A DNA stretch of 22,874 nt from the IMG/VR virus record IMGVR_UViG_3300042888_003240, positions 1 through 22,874 of that record, one strand, 5' to 3'. Position numbers and translations under genes: made by a program. This DNA is from a virus. This document shows, piece after piece, positions 14,879 to 20,942 of this stretch (its first letter is position 1; each line of letters opens with the position of its first letter). The notes under the pieces are model-generated. The model searched no databases. It had not been told where the DNA came from and saw only the letters and a program-made list of their open reading frames with translations.

Positions 14879-15328
14879 TTACTCATAAAAGCTCCAGCAG
14901 AAGAAATTGTAATCTTCGTATTCGTCTATTAAATCTGGTCTAATGTGGAAGTCATTTTCTTTTGGAAAGTAGTCAGCAATTTTCATTATCGGCAATTTGT
15001 GTTTAAAGCTTCTTATCACTAAATTTCTACAATTTTTTTCGCACATTAAGAGAATAGAGTCAGTTAGTTCTTTGGTGAAATTAAATACACCATCACCGAT
15101 TATGTTGTCATAATAAGTTTTGTTATTGCGCCAGTCTTTAATGATCATTGTTGGCGCTTGATACCAAGGGTCGATATCCATTTGAAAATCGCTTATTGGT
15201 ATTAATTTATGTGTACATCCGAGTAGAAGAGTTGAACCTCTTGTCATACTTTCCTTATAAATTTCTACATCTTTATTAGAAGGCGACAAAGGATATAGCA
15301 ATTCTTTAGACCAGTATGATTTGTCCAT
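14879..15328 (-). CDS. Short SAM-dependent methyltransferase-like protein
   Basis: The sequence is about 149 residues from the ATG at 15328, which lies one base beyond the previous stop (TAACATG), so translation is probably coupled; a TTG at 15346 is also possible. G-S-T-L-L-L-G-C-T (31-39) looks like the SAM-binding glycine motif, M-D-I-D-P-W (50-55) like motif II, and D-N-I-I-G-D-G-V-F-N-F (74-84) like the D-x-V-I-G-D-G element of a group of small class I methyltransferases. It is short for the fold, which usually needs about 200 residues or more, and it has no clear target-recognition region. It may act on a sugar or small molecule together with the adjacent glycosyltransferase. This is a moderate call; a degenerate or non-catalytic protein is possible. 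Confidence 0.55.
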   Translation of the reverse strand: MDKSYWSKELLYPLSPSNKDVEIYKESMTRGSTLLLGCTHKLIPISDFQMDIDPWYQAPTMIIKDWRNNKTYYDNIIGDGVFNFTKELTDSILLMCEKNCRNLVIRSFKHKLPIMKIADYFPKENDFHIRPDLIDEYEDYNFFCWSFYE

Positions 15329-15329
15329 G

Positions 15330-15911
15330 TTATGTATTCGTTCCAAAGGGATTACTTACAGTTTGACCACCATCTGTAATGACATCGCCTTGTATCCAGT
15401 AAATGGTTCCCAAACTAATCGCTACCACATAACTTCCTATGATACCACCAGTGCTATTGTTGGTTCCATATTCGATTTTGTTGCTCGTAGCACTGGCAGC
15501 AAAAGTTCTAGTTTCAGCTACGCCATTTTTATATAGCGTTAGACTACCAGTCATTAAATCAGAAAAAGGATAGCACTGGATGAAAAATTGATCTGGGCGA
15601 ACTGTGGTTAAAAATCTGAATGTCTGTCCAATCGTAGTAGTGCTTAATTCTGGCAATGTTATGAATCCATTTGGTCCATGATCTAATAAAAAAAGTTTTC
15701 CACTATCAGATTCAGATATTTGATGAACAGGAAGAGATATAACAGAATCAGTGTACGACACTATGGTCGAAAGGTTAGATGAACAACATGCGTTTGCAAT
15801 TGCCGAAGTCACATCTGCCGCTAGATTCAATAATTTTATATTATTTTGAATTCTTGGAAAAGAATTCTCCACTGCTCCCTGACCTATACCTGTCACTGAA
15901 GTTGCACCCAT
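15330..15911 (-). CDS. Probable virion structural protein, MGATSVTG family
   Basis: The sequence is 193 residues with a good ribosome-binding site (AGGAG, 15919-15923). The N-terminal 12 residues, M-G-A-T-S-V-T-G-I-G-Q-G, are nearly identical to those of the next gene upstream (16029-16358), after which the two diverge. The remainder is beta-rich with many Thr, Ser, Gly and Ile and few charges, as in decoration, fibre or baseplate proteins. It ends in Y-W-I-Q-G-D-V-I-T-D-G-G-Q-T-V-S-N-P-F-G, a pattern common near the C-termini of phage surface proteins. A putative late promoter lies at 15957-15964. Placement on the virion is inferred from composition and the shared peptide. Confidence 0.65.
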   Translation of the reverse strand: MGATSVTGIGQGAVENSFPRIQNNIKLLNLAADVTSAIANACCSSNLSTIVSYTDSVISLPVHQISESDSGKLFLLDHGPNGFITLPELSTTTIGQTFRFLTTVRPDQFFIQCYPFSDLMTGSLTLYKNGVAETRTFAASATSNKIEYGTNNSTGGIIGSYVVAISLGTIYWIQGDVITDGGQTVSNPFGTNT

Positions 15912-15956
15912 TTTATTTCTCCTGTAAGATGTTCAGCAAAATTAATATTCACATAG

Positions 15957-15964
15957 TATTTATT
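15957..15964 (-). promoter_or_regulatory. Putative late promoter of 15330-15911
   Basis: On the - strand this reads AATAAATA followed by CTATG, the closest match in the window to the T4 late consensus TATAAATACTAT. The predicted leader is about 40 bases and contains the ribosome-binding site. It lies just after a terminator for the upstream gene. Confidence 0.5.
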
Positions 15965-15970
15965 ATCACA

Positions 15971-16007
15971 TAAAAAAACCGTATTAAAATTATTTTAATA
16001 CGGTTTT
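15971..16007 (-). terminator. Intrinsic terminator after 16029-16358
   Basis: Sixteen complementary bases on each side (15975-15990 and 15992-16007) form a long stem with the core ACCGTATTAAAA, followed on the - strand by a run of seven T. The tip cannot be fully paired because only one base separates the arms. It ends the MGATSVTG gene transcript and precedes the next gene's promoter. Confidence 0.88.
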
Positions 16008-16028
16008 ATGTTTATTTAATTATTAAAT

Positions 16029-16358
16029 TCAGTTGCCAACGCTTACAACTGCATACTGAATAACATCTGTGCTTGTACCTGTGAAGGTAATAGTCCAGAC
16101 ATCGCTAGAAACTGTAAGAACAGCTTTAACTGCCGCAGCAGCGGTATAATCTGTAGCAAGTACGATATAATCAGCTGCAACGCCTGTTAGCGGTGCGATT
16201 TCGAGTGCATTTGACCCGCCAGATAGTGTAGCTGTGCCTGCGCTAACAACGTGTGGTCCGATTAGGTGACCAACTCCGAGGGTCTGACGACCGGGTGCGC
16301 CTTTGCATGAAGCTTCTGCGCTGCCCTGACCAACTCCTGTTACTGATGTAGCTCCCAT
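16029..16358 (-). CDS. Probable highly expressed head decoration or minor structural protein
   Basis: This 109-residue protein has a full AGGAGG ribosome-binding site (16363-16368). It begins M-G-A-T-S-V-T-G-V-G-Q-G and is rich in Ala, Gly, Thr, Ser and Val, with beta-strand alternation (V-W-T-I-T-F-T-G-T) near the end and only one Cys (residue 18). Codons are unusually rich in G and C for this window, similar to the capsid gene, and it has its own terminator, so strong late expression is likely. I read it as a small virion surface protein. The family is not recognised. A variant late-type octamer lies at 16384-16391. Confidence 0.68.
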   Translation of the reverse strand: MGATSVTGVGQGSAEASCKGAPGRQTLGVGHLIGPHVVSAGTATLSGGSNALEIAPLTGVAADYIVLATDYTAAAAVKAVLTVSSDVWTITFTGTSTDVIQYAVVSVGN

Positions 16359-16383
16359 TTTTCCTCCTAATATTAATTAAAAA

Positions 16384-16391
16384 TACTTAGT
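16384..16391 (-). promoter_or_regulatory. Variant late-type octamer upstream of 16029-16358
   Basis: On the - strand this reads ACTAAGTA, one base different from the ACTAAATA found twice near 1792-1862. The predicted start leaves a leader of about 20 bases with the AGGAGG site. It is weaker than the others. Confidence 0.25.
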
Positions 16392-16459
16392 GTTTTTGTT
16401 ACAAATTGTTTTTTAACATATTTGACATTAGTATGTATGCTTGTTGAATCAAATTTTAA

Positions 16460-16798
16460 TCAACCAGTTAAACTTTTGGGACAAGGTGATCCGCTGCATC
16501 CTTTGCCGAATTTGTTTGCCATATCTCTTTTATACCATTGTTCTGGTGTTTTTGCCCATGCATTTTTATTACTATTTGATGGTGTATATTTAAATGCGGT
16601 CCCTGTGCCTGTTAAACCACCTCCAGTAGATCCACCGCCTCCTCCTCCACCACCACCACCACCTCCTGTTGTTGGTGCAGCAGCAGATGGTGCAGGAGCT
16701 TTAGTAGTTGCAGATGGTGCTGGAGCGGGTGCTGGAGTTTTAGATGGAGCCGGTGCAGGAGCAGCTTCTAATAACCAGTTTTTAAAGTTTAAATTCAT
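16460..16798 (-). CDS. Low-complexity Gly/Pro/Ala protein with targeting-like N-terminus
   Basis: The sequence is 112 residues from the ATG at 16798. The start M-N-L-N-F-K-N-W-L-L-E-A fits the shared targeting pattern, with L-L-E followed by A as a possible protease site. It is followed by an Ala-Pro-Ser linker (residues 13-44), a run of 12 glycines (encoded at 16631-16666), and a C-terminal part with W and Cys (A-W-A-K-T-P-E-Q-W-Y-K-R, then G-C-S-G-S-P-C-P). No ribosome-binding site is visible. The start lies 16 bases from the start of the opposite gene at 16815. A TTG further upstream (16897) would add a poorly protein-like stretch and is less likely. The function is unknown; probably an internal head protein on a flexible linker. 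Confidence 0.6.
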   Translation of the reverse strand: MNLNFKNWLLEAAPAPAPSKTPAPAPAPSATTKAPAPSAAAPTTGGGGGGGGGGGGSTGGGLTGTGTAFKYTPSNSNKNAWAKTPEQWYKRDMANKFGKGCSGSPCPKSLTG

Positions 16799-16844
16799 AT
16801 TGATATATATGTATATGAAGATTGAATTTAAGAATTGGTTATTA
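16769..16844. repeat. Inverted duplication at a divergent start-codon pair
   Basis: The opening codons of 16460-16798 (read leftward) and 16815-16967 (read rightward) both encode F-K-N-W-L-L. The DNA is alike in inverted orientation, with a perfect nine-base match (16769-16777 against 16836-16844) inside a longer imperfect one. Only 16 bases separate the two ATGs. Confidence 0.75.
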
Positions 16845-16967
16845 AAAACTGAGATGGCAGGAACTAATGCAATTGTTTCTTGCAAGGATAGAAACAACCC
16901 TAATTTTCAAATTTGGGGAGCGATGTCTGACTTAGGCTGTAATAAAAAGAAAAAACGCAAAAAGTAA
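16815..16967 (+). CDS. Small protein with targeting-like N-terminus
   Basis: The sequence is 50 residues, M-K-I-E-F-K-N-W-L-L-K-T-E-M-A-G followed by a short mixed segment containing W and two Cys, and a basic tail (K-K-K-K-R-K-K). The frame extends further left, but the upstream part lies antisense to 16460-16798 and is probably not translated. No ribosome-binding site is visible; ATG at 16809 is an alternative. The basic tail could contact DNA, as for T4 internal proteins packed with the genome. It is supported mainly by the match of its first residues to neighbouring genes. Confidence 0.45.
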   Translation: MKIEFKNWLLKTEMAGTNAIVSCKDRNNPNFQIWGAMSDLGCNKKKKRKK

Positions 16968-16996
16968 ATTAAAACAATATTATTTTATCACAAAAC

Positions 16997-17004
16997 GATA
17001 AATA
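16997..17004 (+). promoter_or_regulatory. Putative late promoter of 17024-17923
   Basis: The octamer is GATAAATA. A start near 17010 would give a 14-base leader that begins with the ribosome-binding site (GGTGGAG, 17012-17018). Confidence 0.45.
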
Positions 17005-17023
17005 TAACAAAGGTGGAGAAGTT

Positions 17024-17923
17024 ATGAAAAATTTTTGCGAGTGGCTTGAAAAAAAAGATCAAAAATACTTTAGAACATTAATTTTTAAGGAACAAAAAGA
17101 TCCTAACGTATTTGACATAAAAGATTATCTAATAACTAAACTTGAGGATGGTGAGGACTATTATGTAGTTGATGATCCTTTTGAAATGGGTAAAAAAAAA
17201 TATATTCCAGTTGACAGCCCTAGTGCTATTGAAACAGTTAAAAGATTACATAATGCGAGAGTAAATAAAGGTAATCCTTTAGCCCAGAACAATACTAATG
17301 CTGTTGATGCTAATATGAAGAGAAAAGATGCTGTTAAAAAACCACTTGATATGAAGGCACAGGCAGAGAAAGAAGCGCAAGAGATAGAGCTTAATAGAAG
17401 AATGGCAGGCTTTAATGCGATGGTGAGAAGTTTTGAAAAATATTATGGTAAAGACCGTACTGCTAAAGTTTGGCAAAAACCTATATTAATAGCGGCTAGC
17501 GAGGAAAAAACTAACGATCCATATTTATTAAAACAAGCTTCTTACTTCAAAGAGTATCACAATGTTTTTGGACCTAGATATTGGAGATGGAGCAAAGAAG
17601 CTAAAATAAAAGCTGGGGTAGGTGAATTGAAACCAGAAGAAACTCCATTATTCATAGTGACAGATATTGACGATTGGAAAGAGAACTGTCAAGATCTTGC
17701 TAGACAATTATTTAATAGTATGTATGGACCTAAAACTGATGGAGAAAGCTGGCATAATTTAGCTAGTATTGCATCTGGATATATTAAAGGTGCAGATAGA
17801 GAAACTCTCGAAAACGCAATGAGGTTTACAATAGAAACATATAAAGATTATCTTGCTGGGAAGAAGGGGAAAACCTATGAGAGATGGGATGCTCCAAGGC
17901 GAAGGGAAACTGGAGTTGATTAG
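17024..17923 (+). CDS. Paralogous putative internal virion protein A (YGP domain)
   Basis: The sequence is 299 residues. It begins M-K-N-F-C-E-W-L-E-K-K-D-Q-K-Y-F, the shared targeting pattern, and its first 80 residues align with those of the next gene (D-G-E-D-Y-Y, then Y-I-P-V-D-S-P). F-K-E-Q at 21-24 is a possible protease site. Residues 92-125 are charged and helical. A C-terminal domain at about 211-290 (T-D-x2-D-W, then M-Y-G-P 233-236, S-W-H-N-L-A, E-N-A-M-R-F, Y-K-D-Y) is present twice in the next protein. No known fold or enzyme motif is recognised. It has a strong ribosome-binding site and its own putative promoter. It was probably produced by duplication with 17974-19824. Confidence 0.72.
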   Translation: MKNFCEWLEKKDQKYFRTLIFKEQKDPNVFDIKDYLITKLEDGEDYYVVDDPFEMGKKKYIPVDSPSAIETVKRLHNARVNKGNPLAQNNTNAVDANMKRKDAVKKPLDMKAQAEKEAQEIELNRRMAGFNAMVRSFEKYYGKDRTAKVWQKPILIAASEEKTNDPYLLKQASYFKEYHNVFGPRYWRWSKEAKIKAGVGELKPEETPLFIVTDIDDWKENCQDLARQLFNSMYGPKTDGESWHNLASIASGYIKGADRETLENAMRFTIETYKDYLAGKKGKTYERWDAPRRRETGVD

Positions 17924-17948
17924 TAATTATTTTTATTTAGAAAATATT

Positions 17949-17956
17949 AGTAAATA
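17949..17956 (+). promoter_or_regulatory. Putative late promoter of 17974-19824
   Basis: AGTAAATA followed by CTA resembles the extended T4 late consensus. The predicted start near 17962 gives a leader of about 12 bases that begins with the ribosome-binding site AAGG. Confidence 0.42.
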
Positions 17957-17973
17957 CTAAAAAGGCAAAATTT

Positions 17974-19824
17974 ATGCGATATTTTATTGAATGGCTTGAG
18001 ATTAGAGATCCCAAATATTTCAAAAGTTTTGTTATTAAAGAACAAGATGATCCTTTAGAATATTTTGATACTCCTAAGATAATTTCCAATGAAGATGGTG
18101 AAGAATTTTACAAAGTTCCAGATCCTTACAATGATGATAAATACAGATATATTCCAGTTGATAATCCCAAAGCCAAGGCAATAGTACAAAAATTGTTAAA
18201 GGCTAATGCTGCTAAGTTAAAAAATGCACTTGTTGCTCCTGATATTCTTACAGGACCACTTCCTGCCAATAAAAAAGTGGTTGGTGGAGATGATTTTGAA
18301 GGGGCAGATACCCTTAATCCTATAGAAAACAGGGCTAATACATTGAGACGGTTACTTGGCAGAGAAGTTATGAAGAAATTTAATGTGCCTCATAGTGAAG
18401 TGACAGATGATGCTATAAACATGGAGATTATAAGAGCTGGAATTAAGAAAAATTTAGAAAAAGTTATGCTTCTGGATGGCAAGGATCTAAAAATTCATGA
18501 TTTTCAACAGAAATTATTAGATAACCCAGAATATGGTTATATTCCAGAACTTTGGGAGCCTAAAAGCATGAGGGATCTAGCTCCTAAAAGCATGAAAGGA
18601 TTTCGTTTGCCTTGGTATATGTTTAATGGAAGACGAGAAATTCCAGAAGGTGTTATTTTAGTTGATAAAAAAGGCAGAATAGTTGACAAAGATGGTAAAT
18701 TATTGCCAGAAAAAGGACCACAAATAGCTAAAGCTCCCGAAAAACCAGCAATGCCTAAACCAGTAGCACCAGCAATGCCTAAACCAGTAGCACCAGCAAT
18801 GCCTAAACCAGTAGCACCAGCAGTGCCTAAACCAGTGCCACCAGCAGTGCCTAAACCAGTAGCACCAGCAGTGCCTAAACCAGTAGCACCAGCAGTGCCT
18901 GTGGATAAAGACGAACTTGTTACAGGTTCTTGGATTGGTACTACAGATCTTCCCGGAGATAGATACTGGAATTTAAAGTATCAAGCAGAAATTATCCAAA
19001 TGTTAACGTATATGTATGGACCAACCCAAGAGGCTTGGGGAGAAGAGGGGTTATATGGTGCTGGCAGGGTCGGTGGTGGTAAGTATGATAATAAAGAGAA
19101 TAAGCTAATTGTTAAAAACTTTTTAACAAGAGTATACGGTGATTATAAAAATAAAAAAGCAAAAGAAAAATTAAATCCGACACCAGCTACTAACAAGCCT
19201 GTGGAACGTCCAAATGGTAAGCCAGAACCAAAGCCACCACAATTTCCACTTCCAGTTTTACCTAAACCTCCGTGGCATAATAGTACAGACTTCCCCGGAA
19301 GTGATAATTGGAAAAAAAATTGGGCTAGCAAGGCGCATGACTTAATGTGGAACATATATGGTCCAAACAAAGATAATTGGACACATTTAGGCAAATTAGC
19401 GGCTGGTGTAGACGAAATAGAGGGTGTTACACCTTTTGATAGAAAGGTAGAACAGGAAAATGCAAGACTGTTTATAGATATGGTTTTCGATCTCAACGCA
19501 CCACATTCTAGATGGAGTCAACAGCAAAAAAATGATGGTGGCTTGAGAGACTCAACAAAAGAAAAAAATGAATTTGAAGAAGAGGGTAAAACAGAATCTG
19601 AAAAAAGACAAAAAAAACTTAATGCTGCATTTGGTGATAAGTGGAAAAAATCGACTGCGTTTAGACTGTATGCTGGAGTTGAGCGCATACAAAATAATAC
19701 ACATGACGCTTTTGTACTTGATAGAGTATTAGACACAATTAAAAAGCATGGAGATGATTTCTCCAAATGGACAAATGAAATTTTGGACAGTGCATTGGTC
19801 ACTGAATTCCGAGTAGGAAAATAA
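17974..19824 (+). CDS. Paralogous putative internal virion protein B with Pro-rich linker
   Basis: The sequence is 616 residues. The N-terminus M-R-Y-F-I-E-W-L-E-I-R-D-P-K-Y-F carries the targeting pattern, and residues 1-85 align with the previous gene; I-K-E-Q at 21-24 is a possible protease site. Residues 110-250 are unique and mostly helical. A Pro/Ala/Lys linker of six and a half 8-residue repeats (about 258-309) is followed by two copies of the YGP domain: W-I-G-T-T-D-L-P-G-D ... M-Y-G-P (347-350) and H-N-S-T-D-F-P-G-S-D ... I-Y-G-P (461-464), each with a later E-N and F. A second Pro-rich spacer (about 401-433) separates the copies. The last 90 residues are charged and helical. The function is unknown; the layout looks like binding domains on flexible linkers. 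Confidence 0.75.
   Translation: MRYFIEWLEIRDPKYFKSFVIKEQDDPLEYFDTPKIISNEDGEEFYKVPDPYNDDKYRYIPVDNPKAKAIVQKLLKANAAKLKNALVAPDILTGPLPANKKVVGGDDFEGADTLNPIENRANTLRRLLGREVMKKFNVPHSEVTDDAINMEIIRAGIKKNLEKVMLLDGKDLKIHDFQQKLLDNPEYGYIPELWEPKSMRDLAPKSMKGFRLPWYMFNGRREIPEGVILVDKKGRIVDKDGKLLPEKGPQIAKAPEKPAMPKPVAPAMPKPVAPAMPKPVAPAVPKPVPPAVPKPVAPAVPKPVAPAVPVDKDELVTGSWIGTTDLPGDRYWNLKYQAEIIQMLTYMYGPTQEAWGEEGLYGAGRVGGGKYDNKENKLIVKNFLTRVYGDYKNKKAKEKLNPTPATNKPVERPNGKPEPKPPQFPLPVLPKPPWHNSTDFPGSDNWKKNWASKAHDLMWNIYGPNKDNWTHLGKLAAGVDEIEGVTPFDRKVEQENARLFIDMVFDLNAPHSRWSQQQKNDGGLRDSTKEKNEFEEEGKTESEKRQKKLNAAFGDKWKKSTAFRLYAGVERIQNNTHDAFVLDRVLDTIKKHGDDFSKWTNEILDSALVTEFRVGK
18745..18900 (+). repeat. In-frame 24-base tandem repeat, 6.5 copies
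   Basis: Units of 24 bases encode P-A-M/V-P-K-P-V-A. The first three are identical to one another (P-A-M-P form). The later units use GTG for Val, and one carries a changed V-P ending. Copy number is likely to vary between relatives by slippage or unequal recombination. Confidence 0.95.
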
Positions 19825-19883
19825 AAACAACTATTATTATTTAATTTGTTTATTTTTATCATATAATAACTTTTTTATAAGTA

Positions 19884-20072
19884 ATGGAAGAAGATTGTTA
19901 TTTTGAAATAATTGATGATAATGGCAAGCAAAGAATGAGTGCCAAGTGTATAGAATGTTGCAAAGAAAGCGAAGATGGAAAGTTTTTCTGGCAAGGTTCA
20001 AAGAGAGGATATGGTGCATACAAGGTAGTATGCGAAATATGCAAAAAAATAATTTACGATCCAATCAAGTAG
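19884..20072 (+). CDS. Small zinc-ribbon-like protein
   Basis: The sequence is 62 residues with C22-I-E-C25-C26 and C50-E-I-C53, two C-x2-C knuckles about 25 residues apart, enough for one zinc site. Between them lies F-F-W-Q-G-S-K-R-G-Y-G-A-Y, an aromatic and glycine-rich segment that I have seen, without a name, in small phage proteins of this size. The ATG has no Shine-Dalgarno sequence. It lies five bases ahead of the next frame, which starts at 20078. A nucleic-acid-binding or adaptor role is likely but unproven. Confidence 0.6.
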   Translation: MEEDCYFEIIDDNGKQRMSAKCIECCKESEDGKFFWQGSKRGYGAYKVVCEICKKIIYDPIK

Positions 20073-20077
20073 GCTAT

Positions 20078-20680
20078 ATGTTCATGAAAAATGTTTTTAG
20101 AAATAAAATTAAAAAAATTAATAAAAAGCAAAACGAAAAAATAAAAGAAATTTTAGGAAAACCTGAATTTGTTTTATTGAATTTTTCTGAAAATTTATAT
20201 TTGCCTGAAACAAAAAAAGATGAAGAAATCATACATTCAAATTGTGAAAATCATTGTAATTTATTGAGAAAAATTAGAGACATACCAGAAATGTTTACTG
20301 ATTATATTAAGAAGTACAATTTTACAAAACCTGTTGAAACTTGTGATGAATCTTTGAAGTTTTACATAGAAAAAAAGAGCAAAGGGACAAAAAGTGTTAT
20401 TAATAAGTTAACAATTGATGAAAATATTAATAACATAAAAATAATTTCCGCAAGGATCAAAAATTCTTTTATTGTTTATGACACTACTGATTCTGCTTTA
20501 AAGACTTTTGACAATAATAGTTCTTATGTGTTTTTTGAATTTAAGGAAGATGTTAATTACAAATTAATTGATAAGATTAAAAATGCTTCTGTTATAATTA
20601 TTGCGAATAAAAAGCAATCACTTGAATTAAAGAAAAGAAATTATGAACCTTTTAGTAATAATTTGTTTGTGAAAAGCTAA
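20078..20680 (+). CDS. Unknown 200-residue protein
   Basis: I do not recognise this protein. The frame is open further left, but that part overlaps the zinc-ribbon gene out of frame, so the ATG at 20078 (or 20084) is preferred. The N-terminal 30 residues are very basic (K-N-K-I-K-K-I-N-K-K). A C-x3-C pair lies near residues 56-60 (C-E-N-H-C). The C-terminal half alternates beta-strand-like segments (I-I-S-A-R-I, S-F-I-V-Y-D, A-S-V-I-I-I-A-N). The gene is one of the most AT-rich in the window, unlike the capsid genes. The next gene's promoter-like octamer overlaps its stop. Confidence 0.6.
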   Translation: MFMKNVFRNKIKKINKKQNEKIKEILGKPEFVLLNFSENLYLPETKKDEEIIHSNCENHCNLLRKIRDIPEMFTDYIKKYNFTKPVETCDESLKFYIEKKSKGTKSVINKLTIDENINNIKIISARIKNSFIVYDTTDSALKTFDNNSSYVFFEFKEDVNYKLIDKIKNASVIIIANKKQSLELKKRNYEPFSNNLFVKS

Positions 20681-20683
20681 ATA
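20676..20683 (+). promoter_or_regulatory. Putative late promoter of 20688-20906
   Basis: GCTAAATA overlaps the previous stop codon and lies four bases before the ATG at 20688. A T4-type start would fall on the start codon, giving a leaderless or nearly leaderless mRNA. Confidence 0.35.
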
Positions 20684-20687
20684 AGTT

Positions 20688-20906
20688 ATGTTAACTTTTT
20701 TCGATTGGATGGGTGGACCTGTTGTTGGCAGTCATACTAACGATGCTATTTTACAAAGTGCTGGAGTCAAGAGTAAATATGGCGCTGTAGAGGGACATGC
20801 ATCAGATGTTATTTCAAAAGCAGATTGTAACTTTTTAGGCGCAAAATGTGGAAAGAAATACAATAATCCTAAAGATAAGGTTAAATCTAACAAAAAATTT
20901 CAATAA
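20688..20906 (+). CDS. Small protein with targeting-like N-terminus
   Basis: The sequence is 72 residues. It begins M-L-T-F-F-D-W-M-G-G, matching the pattern of an aromatic at position 4, acidic at 6, Trp at 7 and a hydrophobic residue at 8. The body is small and polar, with two Cys (near residues 47 and 54) and a basic C-terminal tail (K-V-K-S-N-K-K-F-Q), similar in plan to the 50-residue protein at 16815. No ribosome-binding site is visible. I infer a small packaged protein; no family is recognised. Confidence 0.5.
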   Translation: MLTFFDWMGGPVVGSHTNDAILQSAGVKSKYGAVEGHASDVISKADCNFLGAKCGKKYNNPKDKVKSNKKFQ

Positions 20907-20909
20907 AAG

Positions 20910-20917
20910 CATAAATA
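20910..20917 (+). promoter_or_regulatory. Putative late promoter of 20943-21986
   Basis: CATAAATA followed by TAATA has seven of eight matches to the T4 late octamer. The predicted leader of about 20 bases holds the AAGGA ribosome-binding site (20931-20935). Confidence 0.48.
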
Positions 20918-20942
20918 TAATACTTTAAAGAAGGATGTTAAA

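Noticed and set aside
16422-16814. Leftward extension of the + strand frame that ends at 16967
   Set aside because: It runs antisense through the Gly/Pro gene and encodes long Pro and Val/Gly runs that mirror it. Only the part from 16815 has a recognisable start motif.
16460-16897. TTG start at 16897 for the Gly/Pro protein
   Set aside because: It would place a 33-residue hydrophobic and Tyr/Ile-rich stretch before the clear tag at 16798, with no ribosome-binding site.
19143-19496. 117-codon - strand frame opposite the paralogous protein B
   Set aside because: It is antisense to a well-supported gene, with no start signal and shadow-type composition.
19876-19883. TATAAGTA as a late promoter for the zinc-ribbon gene
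   Set aside because: It touches the ATG, so a T4-type start would fall inside the gene.
19946-20077. Earlier start for the unknown gene ending at 20680
   Set aside because: It overlaps the zinc-ribbon gene out of frame, and its extra residues look like shadow coding (Arg/Trp/Gln-rich).
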